This document shows, piece by piece, positions 7,874 through 15,845 of a stretch of 42,774 nucleotides of DNA. Numbering within the stretch: the first letter of the stretch is position 1; the number at the start of each line of letters is the position of its first letter. Location: positions 1-42,774 of the forward strand of contig JADGEK010000025.1 of the NCBI GenBank assembly GCA_016744395.1, in the 5' to 3' direction. Under the pieces are notes generated by a model that was not told the origin of the DNA, did no database searches, and saw only the letters and a program-made list of their open reading frames with translations. The translations under genes and the position numbers were made by a program. This DNA is from Gammaproteobacteria bacterium (GTDB lineage: Bacteria > Pseudomonadota > Gammaproteobacteria > GRL18).

Positions 7874-9290
7874 AAAGAACGTCTGCTGCAAAGTCTGCGA
7901 GTCTTGAGCGTTCACCTCTCCTTAAGGTGACATGTCCACTGTGTTCCCATTTGCGGAATCTATCAACAACAAAAGTCAGGCCTGATGTGGTTTCAGTGAG
8001 ATAGGGGGTATCGATTTGGGCAATGTTGCCAAGGCAAATAATTTTGGTACCTGGTCCTGCACGAGTGATCAGGGTTTTCATTTGTTTTGATGTGAGGTTT
8101 TGAGCTTCATCAAGAATGATGTATCGGTTTAAGAAGGTTCGACCTCTCATAAAGTTTAATGAGCGAATTTTAATGCGGGTAGCGAGCAAATCATTAGTGG
8201 CTTGTTTACCCCATTCACCAGCATCTTCATTTTGGGTCAGGACTTCTAAATTGTCCATCAGTGCACCCATCCAGGGAGCCATTTTTTCTTCTTCTGTGCC
8301 TGGTAAAAAACCAATGTCTTCACCTACCGAAATGGTGGCACGAGTCATGATGATTTCCTGATAAATTTTATCATCCATCACCTGAGTGAGGCCTGCTGCA
8401 AGAGCTAGTAAAGTTTTGCCTGTTCCAGCTTGCCCTACTAAAGAAACAAAATCGACCTCTGGATCCATGAGTAGATTTAAAGCATAATTTTGCTCTTTAT
8501 TGCGGGCAGATATTCCCCATATGCTTTGTTTTTCAGAGTAATAGTGGCGCACTTGTTCAACAATAACACCCTCATTGGTGTTTGCTCGGACAATGGCTTC
8601 AAAGTCAGTATCTTCTCCAATGGTGACAAATTGATTAGGTTGCCATTTTTTGACTTCATTGCCTGTTATTTTATGATACGTGTGTCCTTCTTCGGACCAG
8701 CTGTCGACTTCTTTATCATTTAGGTCCCAGAAATTTTCAGGTAGGTTGAGCACTCCACTGTAAAGAAGATTGACGTCTTCAAGCACCTGATCGTTGTTGT
8801 AGTCTTCAACTTGAATGCCAATTGCTGCTGCTTTGATACGCAAGTTGATGTCTTTACTGATTAAAGAAACTTGGGGTAAATCAGGATCGTTTTGCAGGGC
8901 AACCGTGATGCCCAAAATGAAGTTATCATTTTTTTGACCTGGTAATTCAATGGGAATGTCTGTGCTAATGTGCTCTGTTTGCAAATACAATTTGCCACTG
9001 GCAATAAGGGCTTCTTCTGTGTCTTCATCAATGCCGATACGAAGATTGAGATCTAAACCATCTTTTATCTCTTGCGGTGTTGAACCTGAAGTCAGATCAT
9101 CAAGGAATCGACTGGCCTGACGGGCATTGCGGGCCACTTCAGTATGGCCTTTTTTGTTGTTGTCTAACTCTTCTAAAACAACCATAGGCAGAAATAAATC
9201 ATGTTCAGAAAAACGAAATAGGGCACTTGGATCGTGAATTAACACATTGGTATCAAGAACAAATAAACGTTTTTCATTATTTTCTGTCAT
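7872..9290 (-). CDS. PIN domain-PhoH family ATPase/ribonuclease
   Basis: A 472-residue fusion of an N-terminal PIN nuclease domain (about residues 8-150; FVLDTNVLIHDP with Asp13, Glu40-Glu41, Asp147) and a C-terminal PhoH P-loop ATPase (Walker A GQAGTGKT at 286-293; Walker B with DEAQ at 394-397). This is the PhoH2/YlaK architecture. Characterised PhoH2 proteins act as ATP-dependent RNA helicase/ribonucleases, although most chromosomal gammaproteobacterial copies are unstudied. Length and domain order are normal for the family. AAGGGA lies eight bases before the ATG at 9290. It is on the same strand as bcp but separated by 193 bp holding a nested inverted repeat, so it probably has its own promoter. 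Confidence 0.92.
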   Translation of the reverse strand: MTENNEKRLFVLDTNVLIHDPSALFRFSEHDLFLPMVVLEELDNNKKGHTEVARNARQASRFLDDLTSGSTPQEIKDGLDLNLRIGIDEDTEEALIASGKLYLQTEHISTDIPIELPGQKNDNFILGITVALQNDPDLPQVSLISKDINLRIKAAAIGIQVEDYNNDQVLEDVNLLYSGVLNLPENFWDLNDKEVDSWSEEGHTYHKITGNEVKKWQPNQFVTIGEDTDFEAIVRANTNEGVIVEQVRHYYSEKQSIWGISARNKEQNYALNLLMDPEVDFVSLVGQAGTGKTLLALAAGLTQVMDDKIYQEIIMTRATISVGEDIGFLPGTEEEKMAPWMGALMDNLEVLTQNEDAGEWGKQATNDLLATRIKIRSLNFMRGRTFLNRYIILDEAQNLTSKQMKTLITRAGPGTKIICLGNIAQIDTPYLTETTSGLTFVVDRFRKWEHSGHVTLRRGERSRLADFAADVL

Positions 9291-9386
9291 TTTGTATATC
9301 CCTTATTGGTTGGAGAGTATTTTTGTTTCCAGGTATAAAAAACATACTCTATAAGTTATCAATATTTGCTTAAAGTCTGTATTGAG

Positions 9387-9445
9387 ATGAGTGATTGCTT
9401 GTTGTACTCAGACTGAGTCAAATCGCCCAATAAACAATCACTCAT
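9387..9445. repeat. Nested inverted repeat between bcp and the phoH-like gene
   Basis: An 18-base arm at 9387-9404 (ATGAGTGATTGCTTGTTG) is complementary at 16 of 18 positions to 9428-9445. Inside it ACTCAG pairs with CTGAGT (9406-9418). On the reverse strand this is just past the bcp stop (9484) and upstream of the phoH-like start (9290). No T run follows in either direction, so it is not a standard terminator; a transcript-processing or stabilising structure is possible. Confidence 0.7.
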
Positions 9446-9483
9446 TCCAATACTCAGTATGTCATATTGTTTGGGTGTCGTGT

Positions 9484-9957
9484 TTAACCCAGGTCTTCTT
9501 CAATTGCTTCAAGCACTTGAGCAATGTGTTCTTTCACCTTTACTTTACGCCATTCTTTGATCAATTTTCCATTACTGCCAATTAAAAAAGTACTGCGTTC
9601 AATGCCCATATGTACTTTACCATAGAGTTTTTTCTCTTTTATGACATCAAATAAATTGCAGATAATTTCTTCTTTATCTGAAATGAGATCAAATGGGAAT
9701 TCATATTTGGCTTTGAAGTTTTCATGAACTTTAACGCTGTCTCTTGAAAGGCCAAAAATAGCAATGCCTTTTTTTTCAAAGGCAGAATAATTATCTCGAA
9801 AATCCTTACCTTCTTGTGTACATCCTGGCGTATTATCCCGAGGATAAAAATAAATTAAAATGGGAGTGCCTTTATAATCACTGAGTTTAAAATTAATATC
9901 GCTGGTCGCTGGGCCAGAAAAACTGGGTACTTTTTTGCCTATTTCAACTTGGTTCAT
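9484..9957 (-). CDS. bcp: Thioredoxin-dependent peroxiredoxin Bcp/PrxQ
   Basis: A 157-residue peroxiredoxin that reduces hydrogen peroxide and organic hydroperoxides in the cytoplasm. The peroxidatic motif YPRDNTPGCTQEGKDFRD places the reactive cysteine at residue 46, with the conserved Pro and Thr before it; the supporting Arg is in IERSTFLI. E. coli Bcp has a second cysteine five residues after the first. That position is Lys51 here, and the only other cysteine is Cys100 (EEIICNLFD). It is therefore either a one-cysteine enzyme or one that uses Cys100 for resolution. It lies just downstream of gcvR on the same strand, as in E. coli, with a 45-bp gap. Confidence 0.95.
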   Translation of the reverse strand: MNQVEIGKKVPSFSGPATSDINFKLSDYKGTPILIYFYPRDNTPGCTQEGKDFRDNYSAFEKKGIAIFGLSRDSVKVHENFKAKYEFPFDLISDKEEIICNLFDVIKEKKLYGKVHMGIERSTFLIGSNGKLIKEWRKVKVKEHIAQVLEAIEEDLG

Positions 9958-10002
9958 AAAAATCCTATATTGATAAAATTGTGTTTATTAATGAAGAGCG
10001 CA

Positions 10003-10569
10003 CTAAAGCCTTGGTGCTTCAATAGAGGCGTCTAAATTCATATCTTCACAAAGATCCAGGAAGTCGTCCCTTAAATCATTGATAATAATGCTTTGTGGCA
10101 CTGTAATGACCATTTCAATAGCAAACATTTGTGTCCCTGTGTGGGGTGCTGGATAACGATCGGTTTGCAAGCTTTGGATATTAATGTTTCGTGTCGAAAA
10201 GAAATCGGTTAGCTTATAAACAATTCCAGGATTATCCATTGCAAGTACTTCAACGATATAAGGTATTTTTTTATCCAGTGCGCTTATTTCAGCCAAAGTG
10301 TTTTTACTGGTTTGCTTGGTAATTATATTTAGCTCAAGAGAACTGCTTTTTTCATTTAAAAGTGCTTCAATATGGGCTAATTCTTTTTCAGAGGCAGAAA
10401 TTAATAAAATAATTGCAAATTCACCCCCTAAAACTGTCATTCGACTGTCATCGATGTTGCCATTATTTTGAACAATCAGTTGTGACAGTTCATTGACAAT
10501 ACCTGGACGATCACTGCCAATTGCAGAAATAACCAATTGATTTGAACTATTTGATGTATGAGTTGCCAT
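10003..10569 (-). CDS. gcvR: GcvR-type glycine cleavage regulator (double ACT domain)
   Basis: A 188-residue protein, close to the 190 of E. coli GcvR, made of two ACT domains. The first starts LVISAIGSDRPGIVNELSQLI with NNGNIDDSRMTVLGGEFAIILLIS; the second starts YIVEVLAMDNPGIVYKLTDFF and continues through NINIQSLQTDRY. In E. coli GcvR binds GcvA and represses the glycine cleavage operon when glycine is low. No gcvA or gcvTHP is in the window. The start at 10569 (MATHTSNSS) is preferred over 10626 because GAGG lies just upstream and the longer version adds 19 residues with no homology. It is divergent from dapA and followed by bcp. Confidence 0.88.
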   Translation of the reverse strand: MATHTSNSSNQLVISAIGSDRPGIVNELSQLIVQNNGNIDDSRMTVLGGEFAIILLISASEKELAHIEALLNEKSSSLELNIITKQTSKNTLAEISALDKKIPYIVEVLAMDNPGIVYKLTDFFSTRNINIQSLQTDRYPAPHTGTQMFAIEMVITVPQSIIINDLRDDFLDLCEDMNLDASIEAPRL

Positions 10570-10852
10570 AAGAGACCTCAGTAAAAAATTGCCAACTTTT
10601 GTTTTGTTACATTCTATTATAGACAAGAATGCTTAATAGAGAGTGGTGCAATTTTTGTTATAAATAAGATTTAAGGGTTAAACATTAAAACCATCTGTTT
10701 TAAGAATATACTAAATTATTATCTACATGAGCCAATAAATAAAGCTTTTGAGTGGTTTTCTGTAATGGAATCAAGGATAATAGTCGACTGTTTAATATAC
10801 CCATATTATCCGTATGAGTTTTAGCGATAATATTATGATTTGGAGATTGTAA

Positions 10853-11722
10853 ATGTTTAGTGGCAGTATGGTTGCTTTGGTGACACCGATGCATGCGGAT
10901 GGTCGTGTGGATCAAGCGTCCCTGGAAAAACTGGTTGAATTTCATGTAGAAAACGGCACAGATGCTATTGTTGCCATGGGCACAACAGGTGAGTCGGCAA
11001 CCCTAAATGAAAAAGAGCACTGCCAGGTGTTAAAACAGGTAGTCAATATGGCTAATAATCGTATTCCAATCATTGCTGGTACGGGTGCTAATTCGACTTC
11101 AGAAGCAATTGAGTTGACAGAGTGTGCCATGTCAGCGGGTGCAGATGCTTGTTTGCTAGTGACGCCTTATTACAACAAGCCCACTCAGGAAGGTTTATAT
11201 CAGCACTTTAAAAAAATTGCTGAAACAGTGGCCATTCCACAAATATTATACAATGTACCAGGTCGTACTGCAGTGGATATGTTGCCAGAGACGGTGGTAC
11301 GTTTGTCAGGTATTTCCAATATTATTGGAATTAAAGAAGCAACGGGCGACTTACAACGTGGGCAGCAAATTATTGAAGAATGTGGGGATAAGCTGGATAT
11401 TTATTCAGGTGATGATGCCACTGCAATGGAGCTCATTTTATTAGGAGCTAAAGGTGATATTTCTGTAACTGCTAACATTGCACCTAAAGCCATGCATGAA
11501 ATGTGTGCTGCGGCTCTGGCAGGCGATCGTGATACAGCAGCTCAAATAAATAATCGTTTACTGGCATTACACAGTAAGCTGTTTGTTGAATCTAATCCTA
11601 TTCCCGTAAAATGGGCCTTGTATGATATGGGCCTTATTCCTGATGGTATTAGGTTACCACTGACAACATTAGATGCTCAATACCATGGTGTGATTCGTGA
11701 TGCAATAAAGCAAGCTTCTTAA
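10853..11722 (+). CDS. dapA: 4-hydroxy-tetrahydrodipicolinate synthase DapA
   Basis: A 289-residue TIM-barrel lyase that condenses pyruvate with aspartate semialdehyde in the first committed step of lysine and meso-diaminopimelate synthesis. The Schiff-base lysine is Lys161 in [10 protein letters not shown]; Tyr133 and Arg138 lie in ILYNVPGRT, and Thr44-Thr45 in GTTGESATL. All match the E. coli enzyme in number and spacing. GGAG lies eight bases before the ATG. It is followed 143 bp later by bamC, the order seen in E. coli (gcvR, dapA, bamC). It is a cytoplasmic tetramer in characterised relatives. Confidence 0.97.
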   Translation: MFSGSMVALVTPMHADGRVDQASLEKLVEFHVENGTDAIVAMGTTGESATLNEKEHCQVLKQVVNMANNRIPIIAGTGANSTSEAIELTECAMSAGADACLLVTPYYNKPTQEGLYQHFKKIAETVAIPQILYNVPGRTAVDMLPETVVRLSGISNIIGIKEATGDLQRGQQIIEECGDKLDIYSGDDATAMELILLGAKGDISVTANIAPKAMHEMCAAALAGDRDTAAQINNRLLALHSKLFVESNPIPVKWALYDMGLIPDGIRLPLTTLDAQYHGVIRDAIKQAS

Positions 11723-11865
11723 GTGAGTGCTTAACCTGTATAGCCTTAAATCTTCAGGGCTTTGATCGTTCTCGCTACGATTCAACTGATTTTCCAGGTT
11801 TAATAAAATAAATTGATACAATAAGAGCTTAGAGATAAATAAGTAAGGTAAAAATAGGGTCTGAG

Positions 11866-13104
11866 ATGAAACAATGTGCTTCAAATAACAAAAATACTGA
11901 TGAGAGCCGTCAGCTAGACAATGAGAGCCATCAGCTAAATAATAAAAGCCATCAGCTAAACAATAAAAGCCTGGGCAAATTGGCTCTGGTTGCTGCAATT
12001 TCATCAGCACTGATAGCCTGTGATTCCATGCCTGATCTGGATGATACTTTTGCAGGTAGAAAGGTTGACTATAAAAAGCAAAGTCGTGACGTTGATTCTC
12101 TTGAAATTCCCCCCGATCTGACTTCGGCTACCTATGATGAAATGATGGTCGTGCCTGATATTAATACAGGCGGTAGTGCCAGTTTTCAGGATTATGCCAG
12201 TGAACGTCAAGGCGGCCAGGTTGTTATTGATAAAGTGTTACCAAAACAGAGTGATATTCAGTTAATTCGTGAAGGTGATGATGTTAGACATCTTGTGATC
12301 ACTGGCACTAAAGCTCAGACTTGGGAAAAAATGCGGGAATTTTGGCTTAATAGCGGCATGTTGATTAAGCGCGAAAATCCAGCGACGGGCATCTTAGAGA
12401 CTGAATGGTCTGAAAATCGTGCTGATATACCTCAAGACTTTATTCGTTCTGCATTAAGTTATGTTATGGAATCATTTTACTCAGCAGGTACACGTGATAA
12501 ATACCGCGTTCGTATTGAAGAAGGTGATCAAGATGGAGAAATGAACCTTTTCTTAACCCATTATGGTATGGAAGAGGTCATCGAAAGTGAAACCACTGAG
12601 CGAACAATTTGGAAACCACGCCAAAGAGACCCTGAATTAGAGGCAGAAATGTTAGGCCGTATGATGGTTTACATGGGTGTTGAAGAGCAGAAGGCTAAAG
12701 CACTACTGGCTCGCTCTGTGACTAAGAAAGTTGATAGAGCAACTATCTCTCGTAATGCACAGGGTAATTCACGTCTTGTTGTTAAGGAGACATTCCCAAG
12801 AGCTTGGCGTCGTACAGGTGTCGCACTTGATCGTATTAGTTTTGTAGTGGAAGATCGTAACCGTGAAGACGGGGTTTATTTTGTTCAGTACATAGATCCT
12901 TTGGCAGAAGAGAAGGAAGGTGGTTTCTTATCCGGCCTGAAATTCTGGAAAGAGGAAGTGGCTGTTGATAAGAGTAAGTATCAAATTAAACTCTTTGCAC
13001 GCGGTGATGATACTGTCATTATTGTTCTGGATTCTAATGGTAAGCCTGATACATCTAAAACATCCTACCGTATCCTCAGCTTATTGCATGAGCAATTAAA
13101 ATAG
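11866..13104 (+). CDS. bamC: Outer-membrane assembly lipoprotein BamC with repeated N-terminal extension
   Basis: A 412-residue BamC (NlpB) homologue, longer than the 344 of E. coli. BamC is a lipoprotein accessory of the BamABCDE machine that inserts beta-barrels. The lipobox is L49-I50-A51-Cys52. After it come the BamC signatures: the unstructured DYKKQSRDVDSLEIPPDLT segment, then two helix-grip domains (about 135-260 and 290-410). The signal peptide is preceded by about 38 residues that include three tandem heptads (SRQLDNE, SHQLNNK, SHQLNNK; residues 14-34). No in-frame ATG lies nearer the hydrophobic core, and AGGG sits six bases before ATG 11866, so the extension seems genuine. Part of the extra length comes from it. 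Confidence 0.92.
   Translation: MKQCASNNKNTDESRQLDNESHQLNNKSHQLNNKSLGKLALVAAISSALIACDSMPDLDDTFAGRKVDYKKQSRDVDSLEIPPDLTSATYDEMMVVPDINTGGSASFQDYASERQGGQVVIDKVLPKQSDIQLIREGDDVRHLVITGTKAQTWEKMREFWLNSGMLIKRENPATGILETEWSENRADIPQDFIRSALSYVMESFYSAGTRDKYRVRIEEGDQDGEMNLFLTHYGMEEVIESETTERTIWKPRQRDPELEAEMLGRMMVYMGVEEQKAKALLARSVTKKVDRATISRNAQGNSRLVVKETFPRAWRRTGVALDRISFVVEDRNREDGVYFVQYIDPLAEEKEGGFLSGLKFWKEEVAVDKSKYQIKLFARGDDTVIIVLDSNGKPDTSKTSYRILSLLHEQLK
11905..11967 (+). repeat. Three tandem 21-bp repeats inside bamC
   Basis: Units at 11905-11925, 11926-11946 and 11947-11967 each begin AGCC and contain TCAGCTA. The second and third agree at 20 of 21 positions; the first differs from the third at four. 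They keep frame and encode three seven-residue units rich in Gln, Asn and His or Arg. They lie before the lipoprotein signal core. Confidence 0.92.
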
Positions 13105-13108
13105 CTCA

Positions 13109-13166
13109 GTAGAGACGTTGTTGCATACACTTTATTTTTGAGTGTGGAGTATACAACGTCTCTATC
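13109..13166. repeat. Inverted repeat between bamC and recQ (GTAGAGAC type)
   Basis: GTAGAGACGTTGT (13109-13121) is complementary at 12 of 13 positions to 13153-13165. The stem continues inward past a small bulge (ATAC/GTAT, then ACACT/AGTGT at 13127-13145). It starts five bases after the bamC stop and could end transcription or protect the transcript, but no T run follows. Its terminal sequence is shared with the inverted repeat at 15807-15836. Confidence 0.75.
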
Positions 13167-13215
13167 CTGATATAAGCCTTCTCTATTGAAAGATGAACAC
13201 GAACTAAGGACATCG

Positions 13216-15039
13216 ATGCAGTCTGCTCAAAGTATCTCATCTCTTGATGTCCTCAATAATGTGTTTGGCTATAGCGCCTTTCGTGGTGAACAAGAGTCCA
13301 TCATTAATCAGGTCATATCAGGGTTAGATGCTCTCGTACTGATGCCGACAGGTGGCGGAAAATCACTCTGCTACCAAATCCCCTCAATTATTCGTGCTGG
13401 AACAGGTATTGTTGTGTCACCACTGATTGCTTTGATGCATGATCAAGTGACAGCACTGAGGCTTCAGGGGGTTGCCGTTGCTTTTTTAAACTCTAGTTTG
13501 TCTTTCCAGGAAGTCCAGGAGATTGAAGGGCAACTGATGCGTGGTGAGCTTGATTTATTGTATGTCGCGCCTGAGCGCCTATGTCAAGAACGTACTCTCA
13601 ACCTTTTAAGTCAAATAAATGTGGCTTTATTTGCCATTGATGAAGCCCACTGTGTGTCCCAGTGGGGACATGACTTCAGACCAGAGTATATTCAACTCTC
13701 CATTCTTCACGAACAGTTTCCACAGGTACCGCGGATTGCTCTGACCGCAACTGCCGATGAAAGTACACGCCGAGAAATATCTCTGCGGCTTGATTTAGAC
13801 AGTGCTCGTCTATTTATTAGTAGTTTTGATCGTCCTAATATCCGTTATCGGGTGAGACAAAAAAATAATGCCCGTGCTCAATTATTGCAATTTATAAATA
13901 CTGAACATCCCCAAGATGCAGGAATTGTTTATTGCCTGAGTCGAAAAAAAGTGGATGATACTGCTCAATGGCTAGAAGATCAGGGAATAAAAGCATTACC
14001 CTATCATGCTGGACTTTCTTCATCTGTGAGACAAGCTCACCAGGAACGATTTTTAAGGGAAGAAGAAGTGGTGATAGTCGCCACAGTGGCCTTTGGAATG
14101 GGAATCGATAAGCCTGATGTGCGTTATGTGGCTCATATGGACTTGCCTAAGAGTCTTGAGTCCTATTATCAGGAAACAGGACGAGCAGGTCGTGATGGCT
14201 TGCCAGCAGATGCCTGGATGGTCTATGGTTTGCAGGATGTCATTATGCTAAGGCAAATGCTCGCCAGTTCAGAAGCAGTTGAAGAAATAAAACGGCTTGA
14301 GCAAAGAAAACTTGAAGCCATGTTAGGTTTTTGTGAAATTACTTCCTGTCGGCGTAAGAGTTTATTGGGTTATTTTGGTGAACAACAACAAGCGGCATGT
14401 GGTAATTGTGATAACTGTCTTGAACCTGTTGAAAGTTGGGAAGGCACGACCGAAGCACAGAAGGCTTTATCCTGTGTGTTTAGAACAGGTCAACGCTTTG
14501 GTGTGAATTACCTGATTGATGTATTACGAGGTAAAGTGACACCGCGGATTGAGCAATTCAGACATGATCAGGTTTCTACATTTGGTATTGGTGAAGAGCT
14601 TTCTGAGGTGCAGTGGCGTTCGGTTTTTCGCCAGTTGATGGCCAGAGGTTATTTAGCCGTTGATATGGATGGTTTTGGTTCACTTAAATTAACGGAAGAA
14701 AGTCGTCCAGTGCTCAGAGGCGAAGAAACGATTCACTTTCGAAAAGATGTGGCCAGAACTAAGAAAACGGGGCGACGAAAAAAATCAGGTCAGCCAAATC
14801 GTCATTTTTCTGCTCACTCGGATGAAAAAATAGTCTGGGAGGCATTGCGTTCAAAAAGGAATGAGCTGGCTCATGAGCAAGGTGTTCCTGCCTACATTAT
14901 TTTTCATGATGCCACATTAATGGAAATGGTTGAATTTCATCCAACCACCTTACATGAACTCGGTCAAATTAGTGGTGTCGGTGCGATGAAGCTGGAAAAA
15001 TACGGTGATGAGTTTCTTGCTGTTTTGAATCAAAGCTAG
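13216..15039 (+). CDS. recQ: ATP-dependent DNA helicase RecQ
   Basis: A 607-residue 3'-5' DNA helicase of recombination and fork repair, near-identical in length to E. coli RecQ (609). Walker A is TGGGKS (45-50), DEAH is at 142-145 within [19 protein letters not shown], then ALTATA and the motif VI region [12 protein letters not shown] zinc-binding cysteine set follows ([10 protein letters not shown] and CGNCDNC), then the winged-helix RQC domain and a C-terminal HRDC domain (about 525-600, ending [12 protein letters not shown]). AAGGA at 13206-13210, five bases before ATG 13216, is better than the upstream in-frame TTG at 13186. It is downstream of bamC on the same strand but separated by an inverted repeat. 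Confidence 0.97.
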   Translation: MQSAQSISSLDVLNNVFGYSAFRGEQESIINQVISGLDALVLMPTGGGKSLCYQIPSIIRAGTGIVVSPLIALMHDQVTALRLQGVAVAFLNSSLSFQEVQEIEGQLMRGELDLLYVAPERLCQERTLNLLSQINVALFAIDEAHCVSQWGHDFRPEYIQLSILHEQFPQVPRIALTATADESTRREISLRLDLDSARLFISSFDRPNIRYRVRQKNNARAQLLQFINTEHPQDAGIVYCLSRKKVDDTAQWLEDQGIKALPYHAGLSSSVRQAHQERFLREEEVVIVATVAFGMGIDKPDVRYVAHMDLPKSLESYYQETGRAGRDGLPADAWMVYGLQDVIMLRQMLASSEAVEEIKRLEQRKLEAMLGFCEITSCRRKSLLGYFGEQQQAACGNCDNCLEPVESWEGTTEAQKALSCVFRTGQRFGVNYLIDVLRGKVTPRIEQFRHDQVSTFGIGEELSEVQWRSVFRQLMARGYLAVDMDGFGSLKLTEESRPVLRGEETIHFRKDVARTKKTGRRKKSGQPNRHFSAHSDEKIVWEALRSKRNELAHEQGVPAYIIFHDATLMEMVEFHPTTLHELGQISGVGAMKLEKYGDEFLAVLNQS

Positions 15040-15254
15040 AATTTAAGTGTTTCACTAAAAGTAGGATTTATGAGGCGGCAATAGTAACGTTCTTTTATTG
15101 TGTATCGCACCAGAGTCTGTTAATTGTCATTATGCTCGGACTACGTTGAATTACCCAGTAATAAGTAATTGACTCTGATGCTCAATGTGTACCACTTGGT
15201 AACAGCTTATGTTTTTTCTATTGATTATTACGAGTGAGTACAGAATTTATTTAT

Positions 15255-15473
15255 TCAAAGTCGATTTCGCCAGGCATGTAATTTCTGTTGCGCAGAACGG
15301 GTGGCTTGAACTGAGCTGTTGATATGTTGTGTCCAGGTCTTAAGATTTTTGAACTTTTCTTCCGGATAACTAAAATCCAAACAAATATCATCTGCTTCAG
15401 GGACATAACCATCCGCATCCGCATATTTTTTTACGTCATTGCAAAACATATCCAGTTTTGTGAAATGAAACAT
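15255..15473 (-). CDS. Small hypothetical protein (72 residues)
   Basis: I do not recognise this protein. The start at 15473 (MFHFTKLDMF) is chosen because AAGGA lies just upstream; the frame is open to 15488. The protein is soluble, with an acidic centre (DADGYVPEADDICLDF) and a basic, tryptophan-containing C-terminus (KTWTQHINSSVQATRSAQQKLHAWRNRL). The good ribosome site and even composition suggest a real gene. It is convergent with recQ and isolated: 215 bp of AT-rich sequence separates it from recQ and 372 bp from the protease gene. Confidence 0.6.
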   Translation of the reverse strand: MFHFTKLDMFCNDVKKYADADGYVPEADDICLDFSYPEEKFKNLKTWTQHINSSVQATRSAQQKLHAWRNRL

Positions 15474-15845
15474 TCTATATTCCTTCATTTATTGAATAAA
15501 CCGCTCAACTCTAATTAAGACAAGTTAATCACTAGACAAAATATTAAAATGTCACTTCATCTTTAATCTTTGTTTTTGCGGGCTCCTCTGAAATAATTAT
15601 TATAGAGGTATTATTAACTATGGAATAGGAATTGGAATTGAGCAAGGAAATAGATGAAAAAAACAGGCTTAATATAGAATTAGTTTATAATTCATAGCGT
15701 TGATGTCTGGAATGGATTAAAAAATAATCAGTTATATTTAAGTTGTTGAAATTAAAACAAATAAATCTGATAGATCTTGCTTTTTTGCTGTGTAAAGTTA
15801 TCAGACAGTAGAGGCAAGGCATGCCTTGTCTCTACTGGTAAGGTA
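15474..15845. other. 372-bp AT-rich gap between a small hypothetical gene and prc
   Basis: No convincing gene. The short in-frame stretches are under 25 codons and lack ribosome sites. A weak CCTCT/AGAGG pairing (around 15585-15608) and the clear inverted repeat at 15807-15836 are the only structures. The left part should contain the promoter of the small reverse-strand gene and the right end the 3' region of prc. Confidence 0.55.
15807..15836. repeat. Inverted repeat downstream of prc (GTAGAG type)
   Basis: AGTAGAGGCAAGGC (15807-15820) is complementary at 13 of 14 positions to 15823-15836, around a GGCATGCC centre. It lies ten bases past the prc stop on the reverse strand, so it may act as a terminator or 3' stabiliser, but the T run is poor. 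The CAGTAGAG start matches the element at 13107 onward. Confidence 0.75.

Noticed and set aside
7872..9290. PIN-PhoH gene as a toxin-antitoxin system
   Set aside because: Actinobacterial PhoH2 has an adjacent antitoxin-like gene (PhoAT); here the neighbours are bcp and a convergent DUF3108-like gene, with no small partner.
11669..12010. Reverse-strand open frame across the dapA end and bamC start
   Set aside because: Its repeated residues mirror the bamC 21-bp repeats on the other strand; no ribosome site.
13186..13215. TTG start ten codons upstream for recQ
   Set aside because: The ATG at 13216 has AAGGA five bases before it and yields the usual family length.
15636..15700. Short frame ELSKEIDEKNRLNIELVYNS before a TAG
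   Set aside because: Fewer than 25 codons, preceded by an in-frame TAG and without ATG or ribosome site.
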